64,000 nt of DNA from Desulfosudis oleivorans (lineage in GTDB: Bacteria; Desulfobacterota; Desulfobacteria; Desulfobacterales; SURF-7), in assembly GCA_020723325.1 (NCBI GenBank), contig DYJD01000003.1, positions 293,822 through 357,821 of the forward strand, read 5' to 3'. Under the pieces are notes generated by a model. The model was given only the letters and a program-made list of their open reading frames with translations. It searched no databases and was not told where the DNA came from. This document shows positions 35,043 to 44,700 of the stretch, one piece after another (the first letter of the stretch is position 1; each line of letters starts with the position of its first letter). The position numbers and the translations under genes are program-made.

Positions 35043-38000
35043 TTACGGATCAATGATTCCATTATAATCCGCATCCGGCCCGGTAATTTTTATCCCGCAG
35101 ATGACCGCGTCACGCTCCACCGGCGTGAAGGTGATATTCAAATTATTGTTGGTCACCAAAACGGCAATGGTTTCATCATAGGCGGCATTGCGCCCGGCTT
35201 CGGCAAAGATATCTAAATTCGTTATGACCCGGGAGCCCTGGAAGCTTACATTGAAAATTTGTTGGTTTGCACCGGTATAATAAATTTCGGCCATATGGAG
35301 CTCCACATTGTAAGCACGGTTGGGCAGTGAAATATTATAAGCAAATGGCGCATTGCCGTATCTTTGAGTCTGATACAACGCATCATCCTGTGTGCTGCTG
35401 ATGGGGGCCGTTGATTTCCAAGGCTCGCCGCCGCTGAAGGAGCTATCCGCCGTATATACCGTTCCATCGATGGCAGTATAGCCCGGTCCGCCGCAATCGA
35501 TGGCCTTAACCACCACTACCGGTTCCTGCACCCGCACGTCCACGCTGCGGGTTACGGTGCCGCCGTTACCGATAACACTGAGGGTATATCGAGTAGAAGT
35601 CGTTGGGCTGACGGTTCTAGATCCATTCAAAGCCACCGAACCGATACCGGAATCGATACTGGCGCTGTTCCCATTTGTAGAGGTCCATGTGAGGGTCGCC
35701 GACTGACCCGCCCGGATAATTGCCGGACTGACGCTGATGTTGACCGTCGGTAAGGTTTCAGTCACAGTCAGGTTGAAAGCCGGCAGGGAGGCTGATACAT
35801 TGCCGTCACTGACGGAAATGACAATGTTATAAGTAGTACCGATATCCGTTTGCTGGGGCGTACCGCTCAAAGCGCCGGTGGTGGTATTAAAAGCCGCCCA
35901 GGCCGGCCGGTTCACAATGGCAAAAGTCAACGGATCACCGTTGGGGTCCCAAGCCGCGGGAGTAAAACTGTAAGCCGTACTCCGCGCTGTTAATTTTACA
36001 GGAATTCCGGTGATCACCGGCGGCCGGTTGGCAGCAGTGGTCACGGCGAGATTGAAGGCCGGCAGGGAGGCCGAAACCTGGCCGTCGGACACCGTGATCA
36101 CAATACCGTTGATCACGCCCACATTGCCCGCGGCCGGCGTGCCGGTTAAGGCGCCAGTGGAGGTATTGAAACTGGCCCAGGTCGGTCGGTTGACAATGGA
36201 GAAGGTCAAAGGATTGCCGTCCGGATCCGAGGCTGTGGGGGTAAAGCTATAGGCCTTGCCTACCGTTGCTGCGCTGGCCGGGATGCCGCTGATTACCGGC
36301 GGCCGGTTGGCAGCAGCGCTCACGGTTAAATTGAAGGCCGCCAAGGAGGCCGAGGCCTGACCGTCGGACACCGTGATCACAATACCGCTGGTCACGCCCA
36401 CGTTGCCCGCGGCCGGCGTGCCGGTCAAGGCGCCGGTGGAGGTATTGAAACTGGCCCAGGTGGGCCGATTGACAATAGAGAAGGTCAAGGGATTGTTGTC
36501 CGGATCCGAGGCTGTGGGGGTAAAGCTATACGCCGTGCCCACGGTGGCCGAGGTTGCCGGCGTGCCACTGATCACCGGCGGCTGGTTGCCGGCACTCACA
36601 GTTAAATTAAAGGACGGCAGGGAAGCCGAGGCCTGACCGTCCGAGACCGTGATCACAATCCCGCTGGTCACGCCCACATTGCCCGCGGCCGGTGTGCCGG
36701 TCAAGGCGCCGGTGGAGGTATTGAAACTCGCCCAGGTCGGACGGTTGACAATGGAGAAAGTAAGTGGATTGCCGTCCGGATCCGAGGCCGTGGGGGTGAA
36801 GCTATAGGCTGTGCCGACCGTCGCCGTGGTGGCCGGCGTGCCGCTGATCACCGGCGGCCGGTTGGCAGCAGCGGTCACGGTCAGGCTAAAGGCCGGCAGG
36901 GAAGCCGAGGCTTGGCCATCGCTGACGGAAATGACGATATTGGAGGTCGTGCCGGTAGTAGTCGGTGTTCCGGAAAGGTTGCCGGTGGTAGCATTAAAAG
37001 TGGCCCAGGTGGGTCGATTGGTGATGCTGAAGGTCAAGGGATTATTGTCCGGATCACTGGCGCTGGGGGTGAAGGAATAGGCCGCGCCCGCCCGGACGCT
37101 CGTCCCTGGACTGCCGTTGATCACCGGCGGGTTGTTGGGTACAGTGACCGTGACATTATCAAAGACGCCTGTACACAACTGGCCGGTGTTGTTGGATGTC
37201 ACTGCCAGGCCGATATACAATGTGCCGGTCATGGTGATGGTTTGATTGGTGCCGATCTGGGTCCAGGTGCTGCCATTGGCTGACCGATAAGCTGCAAAGG
37301 TGTTGTTGGTTTTGGTAATTCTCACCCAGTAGGGCGCCACATTCCCAGCCTGGCCAGCATTGCGCGTGGTGGTGCCGCCGGCGGTGGTCCTTCTTTGAAA
37401 GGCCGTGCCGTTACCTCGCGAAAGCAGCGTAAAGGCATTGATACTATTGGCATTTAGGTTCTGACGGATCATCACCCCGGCTTTGGCCCAGGCACTGGTA
37501 TTTTCTATGCTGGCGACCCGTGCGGTGATGGACCCGTTGCCGCTGAAAGTCCGATAGATAAAGCGGAACTGATCCGAAGTTCCCCCGATATCAGTACCGG
37601 CGCCTTCTGCAGTAAATGTGCCGTTGTTATAATTCACCGTTCCGGCCAATGCCGGAGCACCGACATCGGCCGTCTGCCAGGGGATGGGCAAAGCCGCAGC
37701 CGTGACACTAACTGTCGCATTGGCGGTGGTGGACCCGCCTGGACCTACTGCTGTTATGGTATAAATGGTGGTAGTGGTTGGGTATACATTCATGGAGCCG
37801 CTTGCGGCAACATTGCCGATGCCTTGGATACTGATGGTATCGGCGTTGGAAGTACTCCAAGTCAAAGTAGAATAAGCACCTGCCGTAATGCTGGTGGGAC
37901 TGGCACTGATGGTGGCCGTGGGTGTGGGATTGGGTGCCACGGTAAGATTGAAAGCCGGCAGGGACCGGGAATTTGTGCCGTCGGAAACGGAGATGACGAT

Positions 38001-39389
38001 TCCACTGGTGGTGCCGATATCGGAATTAGTGGGAATACCGCTCAAATTGCCGTTAGCAGAATTGAAACTGGCCCAAATCGGTCGATTGACGATACTAAAG
38101 GTCAAGGCATCCCCATCGCCGTCGCTGGCGGTGGGTGTGAAATTATAAACCTGGCCAAGGGTGACGCTGGTAGCCGGCGTGCCGCTGATGACCGGAGCCT
38201 GATTAATGTTGACCACGGTCAGGTTGAAGGCCGGCAGGGATCGGCTGTATTGGCCATCACTGACGGAAATGACAATGCCGCTGGTGGTGCCGACATCGGC
38301 ATTGCCGGGAGTACTGGTAAGGGCTCCGGTGGTGGTGTTGAAACTGGCCCAGCTCGGCCGGTTGACAATGGAAAAAGTAAAGGAAGTATTGTCCGGATCA
38401 GTCACCATGGGTGTAAAGGAATAGGCGGAGGCTTCGTTGACGCTGGTGGCCGGCGTCCCGCTGATCACCGGCGGATCATTTACCCGCGTGACCGTCACTG
38501 TAAATGTTTGGTTGGCAGTACCGCCGTTGCCGTCATTGACGGTAAGGGTGACGGCGCCGGAAGTTATTACGCCCTCGGCCGGGGTCCAAGCAATGGCACC
38601 GGTGCCGGCATTGATGGTCATTCCGGCAGGGGCATTGCTGAGGGACCAGGTCAGGGTATTGGCATCCGCATCTGTAGCCGTCGGATTGTAGGTGTATTGA
38701 ACATCTTCCGTGGCACTAGTCGGCGCGCTGGAAGTGATCACCGGCGGGTTGTTGGGAATAGTGACTGTTAGATTGTCAAAAACGCCGGTACATAGTTGTC
38801 CGGTGTTGTTAGATGTCACCGCCAGGCCGATATACAATGTGCCGGTCATGGTGATGGTTTGATTAGTGCCGATTTGTGTCCAAGTGCTGCCGTTGGCCGA
38901 TCGATAGGCCGCAAAGGTGTTGTTGGTTTTGGTAATTCTCACCCAGTAAGGCGCCCTGTTACCTGCCTGGCCGGCATTGCGCGTGGTGGTCCCTCCGGCT
39001 GTAGTCCGCCTTTGAAAGGCCGTCCCGCTGCTGCCTGAGATCAATGAAAACGCATTCACACTATTCGCCGCAAGGCTCTGACGGATCATCACCCCGGCTT
39101 TGGCCCAGGCGCTTGTGTTTTCAATGCTTGAGACCCGAGCGGTAATGGTTCCATTGCCTCTGAAAGTTCTATAGATGAAACGGAATTGATCCGAAGTTCC
39201 GAAAATATCAGCACCACCACCCTCCACGGTAAAAATCCCGGCATTGTGGTTGTCTGTTCCAGAAAGCGCCGGCGCACCGATGTCGGCGCTTTGCCAGGGT
39301 AAAGGCACTGCCCCAAAAGTCTGGGACGCCAGGACTGTCATCCATAAAAGAAGCGCGATGGAAAATAAATTCCGTTTACTGATTTTCAT
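35043..39389 (-). CDS. Large secreted multidomain protein: two LamG/DUF1349-like, eight Ig-like (He_PIG), malectin domain
   Basis: 1448 residues, signal peptide about 1-26 (ALLLWMTVLASQTFGA). Order: concanavalin-like domain A (about 30-210), three Ig/cadherin-like repeats with PPVISGTPATS..SFTP.., an Ig-like domain (495-560), concanavalin-like domain B (566-745), five nearly identical Ig-like repeats (750-1180), another Ig-like domain, then a malectin domain (1296-1443; IDCGGPGYTAIDGTVY, AEIYYTGANQQIFNV). Ends DYNGIIDP. Such proteins bind carbohydrate and are surface or matrix proteins. There is no LPXTG or PEP-CTERM anchor. An 18-bp sequence shared with the PEP-CTERM region lies 181-204 bases upstream, so regulation may be common. 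Confidence 0.85.
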   Translation of the reverse strand: MKISKRNLFSIALLLWMTVLASQTFGAVPLPWQSADIGAPALSGTDNHNAGIFTVEGGGADIFGTSDQFRFIYRTFRGNGTITARVSSIENTSAWAKAGVMIRQSLAANSVNAFSLISGSSGTAFQRRTTAGGTTTRNAGQAGNRAPYWVRITKTNNTFAAYRSANGSTWTQIGTNQTITMTGTLYIGLAVTSNNTGQLCTGVFDNLTVTIPNNPPVITSSAPTSATEDVQYTYNPTATDADANTLTWSLSNAPAGMTINAGTGAIAWTPAEGVITSGAVTLTVNDGNGGTANQTFTVTVTRVNDPPVISGTPATSVNEASAYSFTPMVTDPDNTSFTFSIVNRPSWASFNTTTGALTSTPGNADVGTTSGIVISVSDGQYSRSLPAFNLTVVNINQAPVISGTPATSVTLGQVYNFTPTASDGDGDALTFSIVNRPIWASFNSANGNLSGIPTNSDIGTTSGIVISVSDGTNSRSLPAFNLTVAPNPTPTATISASPTSITAGAYSTLTWSTSNADTISIQGIGNVAASGSMNVYPTTTTIYTITAVGPGGSTTANATVSVTAAALPIPWQTADVGAPALAGTVNYNNGTFTAEGAGTDIGGTSDQFRFIYRTFSGNGSITARVASIENTSAWAKAGVMIRQNLNANSINAFTLLSRGNGTAFQRRTTAGGTTTRNAGQAGNVAPYWVRITKTNNTFAAYRSANGSTWTQIGTNQTITMTGTLYIGLAVTSNNTGQLCTGVFDNVTVTVPNNPPVINGSPGTSVRAGAAYSFTPSASDPDNNPLTFSITNRPTWATFNATTGNLSGTPTTTGTTSNIVISVSDGQASASLPAFSLTVTAAANRPPVISGTPATTATVGTAYSFTPTASDPDGNPLTFSIVNRPTWASFNTSTGALTGTPAAGNVGVTSGIVITVSDGQASASLPSFNLTVSAGNQPPVISGTPATSATVGTAYSFTPTASDPDNNPLTFSIVNRPTWASFNTSTGALTGTPAAGNVGVTSGIVITVSDGQASASLAAFNLTVSAAANRPPVISGIPASAATVGKAYSFTPTASDPDGNPLTFSIVNRPTWASFNTSTGALTGTPAAGNVGVINGIVITVSDGQVSASLPAFNLAVTTAANRPPVITGIPVKLTARSTAYSFTPAAWDPNGDPLTFAIVNRPAWAAFNTTTGALSGTPQQTDIGTTYNIVISVSDGNVSASLPAFNLTVTETLPTVNISVSPAIIRAGQSATLTWTSTNGNSASIDSGIGSVALNGSRTVSPTTSTRYTLSVIGNGGTVTRSVDVRVQEPVVVVKAIDCGGPGYTAIDGTVYTADSSFSGGEPWKSTAPISSTQDDALYQTQRYGNAPFAYNISLPNRAYNVELHMAEIYYTGANQQIFNVSFQGSRVITNLDIFAEAGRNAAYDETIAVLVTNNNLNITFTPVERDAVICGIKITGPDADYNGIIDP
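37140..39310 (-). repeat. Long internal DNA repeats of the secreted protein gene
   Basis: Two about 550-bp copies of the concanavalin-like domain lie at roughly 37140-37700 and 38760-39310, with long identical stretches. In the same gene the five Ig-like repeats of about 280-290 bases lie at about 35750-37130. Such repeats can change in number by recombination. Confidence 0.75.
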
Positions 39390-39563
39390 TTGCCCCCCAT
39401 CTCGATAGCCAGTAAATGCAATTTCTAACTAGCAATTTGTATAAACTTTACTACTGTATCAATTACATTAGCAGTAGAACCATCATTCAATCGAATAAAC
39501 ATCGTTATCATTTTCGGCCAAAGTTACCAGTTCGCTTTCTGTTGATCAATGACCAAAGATTAT

Positions 39564-39592
39564 GGATAAAATATGGATAACGTCTCCATATT
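39564..39592. promoter_or_regulatory. Shared operator-like site 1
   Basis: GGATAAAATATGGATAAC (39564-39581) is identical to 46887-46904. It overlaps an inverted repeat AATATGGA/TCCATATT (39570-39577 and 39585-39592). It lies upstream of the secreted giant protein gene (minus) and of a short plus-strand ORF at 39725. Probably a binding site for a common regulator. Confidence 0.6.
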
Positions 39593-39724
39593 ATCCTAAA
39601 GTTGAGTAATTCCAGAAAACAGCAACATTTATCTGAAAGGGTAGGAGCAGTGAAGGCGCGTGAAAATGCCGGCAAAAAAAGTTATGGAACTACTATAAAT
39701 CATACAAGGCAGGAGGAGGAATCC

Positions 39725-39832
39725 ATGAAACTTTATAGGCCGTCACCCGGAAGTAATAATGCCGGGCGACGGCCGTTATTTCAATTGTATTCTAATTCAA
39801 TTTCCCATGCCCATTTTACCGCAAGGCCCTGA
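39725..39832 (+). other. 35-codon ORF with strong ribosome site, containing a terminator
   Basis: AGGAGGAGGA (39711-39720) is well placed before ATG 39725. After only five codons a GC-rich hairpin begins. The protein (35 residues, Arg/Pro/Ser-rich) is not recognisable. Best explanation: a deletion fused a gene start directly to its terminator. A leader peptide is the alternative. Confidence 0.35.
39738..39774. terminator. GC-rich terminator-like hairpin
   Basis: Arms 39738-39750 (GGCCGTCACCCGG) and 39762-39774 pair over 13 bp with one mismatch, loop of 11. The plus strand continues GTTATTTC, so a terminator for plus-strand transcripts is likely; it also lies 65 bases beyond the esterase stop on the minus strand. 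Confidence 0.6.
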
Positions 39833-39838
39833 TTGCTG

Positions 39839-41258
39839 TTACTGACACTGCCCTGTCATGCCGTTGGCTGGAAAAGGTGAATACACGGCATTGTTGTTGT
39901 CGTTACAATCCAACAAGGCTGTAAAAATCGCATTGTAAATCGGTTTCCCATCAGGACTCAGGCCGGGTCCGGCGACATACCCGTCACCGTCCTTATCACG
40001 ATAGGGATCATTGGCCCAAACGGTCTCCAAATCAACTTGGGCTGCATTGCCGATGATACCAGTGCTATTAATGGCTTTAATGAATTCATTGGCAATCATG
40101 GCATAGCCCGTGTTGGAAGGATGGAAACCGTCCAGGGAGAATAACCCCGCGCTATAACCACGATCGATGGTATCACCGTCAATGGCAATTTGGCCGTTCA
40201 AGATCTGGTCGAACATGGATACGACATCTACCAAATGCAAATTGCTGTGTTGACTTACCAGCTCGTTGATATGGGAACTGATGGCCGCTGCCCGATTGGA
40301 TATGAGGGCGACTTCCTCGGCGGTGAGATAATACCCGTCGACCGACATGAGCTGCTGAATAGCTCCGTTCAAATAAGTGTTGTTCATGGTTAAGACGGCT
40401 GGAGCCTGCGTGGGTGCCAAGCCTTGCAACACCGGGCCGAAACCCAAATAGTGGCCGGAGCCTAGGGCAGTGACAGTGGGCTCATCGAAAATGGCCAAAC
40501 GTTGAATGTCTTCTGCATTGAACAACCCGGCAATCCCCGTTACCGAGGGGATATTGGCGATGAAGATGTGACTGTTGGGAATTTTGGTCAGACGTTCGAC
40601 AATCGTGTTCAGATTAGATTTGATTGAATTCAAATCATGCCCCTTAGTCGTATCCTCCAGAAAGGCATTGATGGCATCGGCAGTCAATTGGGTTCCATTG
40701 CCGGCGATCACAGTTCCCATAATGTCATTGCCGCCGATTAACAGCGTGATGATTTTCAGATCATCGGCTGAATAAAGGCCGGCCACATATTCGGCGGCTT
40801 CCAGTTGCGTAATGGCTTTGCCGCTATTCGTGGGGATGGGTTGCAACAACTCCGCCATGTAGGACGACTCACCCGTTGTTTGCTGTAAGAGGCTTTGAAT
40901 AGTGGCGCCGTCCACCGCGACATTATAAGGGATGATGGTGGCGTCCAGACGCTTTTTCGACATATCTAGAAGTGGATTGTTCCATTGTAAACTGGCAACT
41001 TTTCGAATTTGGTCGGCTAATAATTGGGGATAACTGTTGACCTGGGTGTATTGGTTCACGTTGCCGCTGCCGCTTTGAACGCCATTGCCGTAACTATCCC
41101 CCCAGGTTGATCATAACGATTTTTCTTGGCGTCGGCGACTCAGAACTTCTATCACTACTGCACGCTGAACACATCATCACGAAAACGAGCATGAACATAA
41201 TGCTTGGCAAGCATATCCGGCTGGAAATTTTTTCGTAACCCGTATGTGTCAATAACAT
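39839..41258 (-). CDS. GDSL/SGNH esterase, split by +1 in a G6 tract
   Basis: Catalytic block III (IGGNDIMGT) and block V (DGFHPSNTGYAMIANEF) are in one frame from about 41100 down to 39839. The block I Ser motif GDSYGNG is encoded just upstream in the same frame at 41098, but the signal peptide and start lie in another frame: ATG 41258 gives a lipoprotein-like leader (MFMLVFVMMCSACSSD) running to RKIVMINLG. The frames meet at a run of six G (41098-41103); with five G the reading becomes INLGDSYGNG, the normal GDSL block. So the gene is frameshifted by one base, by sequencing error, slippage (phase variation) or mutation. GAGAGGAAA precedes ATG 41258. Role: esterase/lipase at the envelope. 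Confidence 0.75.
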
Positions 41259-41271
41259 TTTAATTTCCTCT

Positions 41272-41550
41272 CTATCGGTTTTTCAGTATCTCTTCAATCT
41301 CCTTAATGCTCTTGTTCAAGTACTTTATCTCTCTGACCAGGATTTCCAGTTCCATGTGTTCCAATTCAGAAACCGGCGCCTCAAGAACCTCATTCAGATC
41401 CTCGTCGCTGGATAGGCTTTCCTTTTTTGCCAATATCCCGCGAGCGGCCAAAAGAATTTTGATCTTGTTCTCCACTATCGCTTTATAACTCTCAAATTTG
41501 TCCCTGGTCAGTACCGGATGTACCGACTGCGCACAGGATTTCTCTTTCAT
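41272..41550 (-). CDS. Small helical protein of unknown function
   Basis: 92 residues from ATG 41550 with GGAGG 5 bases upstream; reading from 41583 would add 11 residues. Almost wholly helical and charged, with a likely coiled coil at the C-terminus (VREIKYLNKSIKEIEEILKNR). No signal or membrane segment, and I know no family. It ends 13 bases before the esterase leader ATG, so the two are probably one transcript. Possibly an intracellular partner; pure guess. Confidence 0.6.
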   Translation of the reverse strand: MKEKSCAQSVHPVLTRDKFESYKAIVENKIKILLAARGILAKKESLSSDEDLNEVLEAPVSELEHMELEILVREIKYLNKSIKEIEEILKNR

Positions 41551-41741
41551 CCGAGCCTCCGATAACCTCCTGCATGTTATCATTCTGTCAACAACCTCGC
41601 TTCATGCGCATATTTTTTTCTAACTGTTAATTTCGGACCATGCAGCGCTCCTTGCACTGCACTTTCTCCTAGGTTTGCAAATGACCGGTTTTCATCCCCT
41701 TGGCAACCATAGGCTTACCTTTGGGTACGACCCGGCTTAAA

Positions 41742-41777
41742 ATCCAGGCCCGACCCCATAACGGGGCGGGCCTGGAT
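41742..41777 (-). terminator. Terminator after the SdrD-repeat gene
   Basis: Inverted repeat ATCCAGGCCCG (41742-41752) with 41767-41777, inner CCCC/GGGG pair and a bulged A. On the minus strand the hairpin is followed by TTTTAAG. It lies 18 bases after the stop of the 41795 gene. Confidence 0.8.
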
Positions 41778-41794
41778 GGGTGAACATGGATGGC

Positions 41795-44700
41795 TTACGG
41801 TGTACAATCAAAGCCGGCGGTGCTGCCGGCCATGCCCTTGAGCACCCACTGGTTGATGTATCCGGTTTTCCCTTTGCTATCCCCTTCCAATTTCCCGCAA
41901 TCCTCAGGACCGTTCATGTCCTCGTCCGAGCAGGACAGATGGAAAAGGGATTCACCGATTTTAGTGCTGGTGCCGGCTTTGTAAATTTCCCAGATAACGT
42001 CATTGGGGGCTCCGGCGTAGCCGCTCACGGTCACTTCCTCACCGATGTCAATATTATCGATGTCAGCCAAGAGCGTACTGCCCACCGCGCCTTTATAGGC
42101 CTTGATACGGATGGATTGTGTACCGGCCCACATCATTGCCAGTTCATCGATGGGTTTGACAGATTTGCAATCCCAACCTGTTGAACCAGGATTGTATTTC
42201 ACGGAACAACCCTCAAGGAAGTTGATCATGATGGAATACTGGTTGGCGCCGGTTTTGGACTTTTTCTCAAACTTAAATTTGAGCTTAGCCTTTTTTCCGG
42301 CTTCGATCTGACGTTTGTCGATACCCGCTTTCCAGGCCGTAATGACAGCCGAAGGCGGTGTCGGACCAGCAGCCGGCTCGAAGATCGTATCCTTTTCAAT
42401 TGATATTTTCTTCAGCTTGCCATGTTGCGTCGGCCAGCCCAAGGTCAAGGTCTCGATGGTAATCGGGTCTTTACCGCTGTTGTAGATTTCCCATTCGATC
42501 TCGTCCGAACCCTTTTTGTCTACTTTGATTGTCGATTTTCCAGTAGCAACACATTCAGGCTGGGCAAAGCTGACCGTAACGGTGGAAGAATCAATGGCGC
42601 TGCAGGTGCCGCCATAAACAGTCTGGCCGCTGACCGTCACAAAATTCGTGGTGGTCTTGTCAATCATAGCCTTAGCGGTAAGCATGGCCTCCTTGCCCGG
42701 GGCCAAAGATGCAATGGGGCTGCCCGGGATCGGACCCAACAGGTTGTCATTGACCGTGATGTTTTGCACTGTCATCGGCCCTACATTTTTGACCACATAG
42801 GTGTATTCCACTTCAGTACCGTAGCCGAGATGGCTGCCGTCCACCAAATCCATGGAAACGATCTGAACACTTCCGAAACGATCTCCCACGGCTATTGGTT
42901 GTGAACAGGAGGTATGGATTGCAAGAGATTGAAGGACAACGCCGTTCTGAACAATGTCAAAATATGTATTGGCTTCGAGTTTATCGCCGGCTGATATGGT
43001 GAAGTGGTCGCCGATGTTGATGGATTGCGTACTCGGGGAGACCTTTACGATGTCCGCGTCCTTTTTGATCACGATTCCGATCGGTTCATTCAAGGCCGCA
43101 TCTCCACCGCAGGTCACCTTGCCGTTCTGCCAGTTGGTGGTTTTGCTGCAGTTGCCGCCCACGTATTTCAAGACCACGGATTTCAACTTGCCGTCGCCGC
43201 AATCCAGTCGGGAAGGTACGGTTATCTCACAGTTCTGGGTGCCTGGATTGGGATTGATGGCGTAGCAATTGAAGCTGCCATTGCTGTCGGTCATCCCGCC
43301 AAGCAACCATTTGTTGATATAACCGGTTTTCCCTTTGCCGTCTCCTTCCACTTTGCCGCAGTCCTCGGCACCATCCATGTCGTCATCCGAGCAGGACAGG
43401 TGGAAGGTGGACTCACCGATTTTGATGGTGGTGCCGGCTTTGAAAAGCTCCCAAATCACATCATTGGGGGAGCCGGCGTACCCATTGACGGTCACAGCCT
43501 GGCCGGGAACAATACCATCGATTTCCGCCAGCAGGGTGGACCCCGCCAAGCCCTTCCAGGCCTTAATTTTGACCGGCTCGATGCCGTTCCAAATCAGGGT
43601 GATGGAATCAATGGGCTTGGCGCATGTAAAATTGCCGGCAGGAGTTGTGGGCACCCAGCAGGATTTTGCGACGCTGAGATTACACGGCTCAAGGATAAGT
43701 CCGGCATCCCAGGTACGATCATTTTCACCGGATTGCAGGGTCGTGCAAATGGTTATGCCGGTCCCTGCTTCCGCATCACTGTCCAGGCCGTCATTTGCCC
43801 CCTCATCCATGGGGCTGAATACATAGCCGGCCGGTGCGATGAATGTAACGAAGTAGTTGCCCGGAATCAGGTGGTCAAACAGATAATTACCTGCGGCGTC
43901 CGTGGTGGTCTGGGCAACCAGGGCAGCGTTGCAGTCAAAGAGCTTGACCACGACGCCGGCAATGCCGGGCTCGCCTGCATCTTGGATGCCGTCAAAATTC
44001 AAATCCGCCCACACCAAGTCACCCAAGGAAGCTGGTTTGAAAAAGCCTGCGTCCCAGGTCCGGTCGCTCTCTTCAAAAGCCAAGGTTGTGCAGGCGGTCA
44101 TACCGGTGTTCAAGTCCGCATCGCTGTCCTGCCCGTCGTTTGTCCCTGTATGCTGCGGGCTGGCAAGATAGCCGGCCGGTTTGCCGAAGACAACATAGTA
44201 GTTGCCGGCCAGCAGGTCTTCAAAAAGGTAGAAGCCGTTTTGGTCGGTTACAGTTTCCGCCACAAGATTGCCAAGGCAATCGTATAAGGAAACGGTGACG
44301 TTCTCAATGCCCTGTTCACCGGCATCCTGGATGCCGTCCCCATTCAGATCTTCCCACACAAAATCGCCGATTTCAGCGGTTGCGATGATGACCAGTCCGG
44401 CATCCCAGGTCAGGTCCATTGTGCCGGACAATAGGGATATTTGATCCGTATATCCGGAAGGAGACACGTCGCTGTCCACATCATCCATCCCCATGTCTTT
44501 GAAGCTGAACTCATAACCATTGGGTTTGACAAATTCAACGACATAACAACCCGGCTTGAGGTTATCAAACAGGTAGTATCCGCCGGCGTTGGTCAGTTTG
44601 GTGTCCACGGGTGTTGTCACATCCCCGCAGGCATAGAGTCTCACGGTCACGCCTTGGATGCCTGCTTCGCCAGCATCCTGGATGCCGTTCTTGTTGCCAT

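Noticed and set aside
39602-39720. c-di-GMP (GEMM) or other riboswitch before the 39725 start
   Set aside because: The conserved cores of GEMM and cobalamin riboswitches are not present.
43004-44287. 427-codon plus-strand frame opposite the SdrD-repeat gene
   Set aside because: It lies wholly antisense to repetitive coding DNA; the composition mirrors the repeats.
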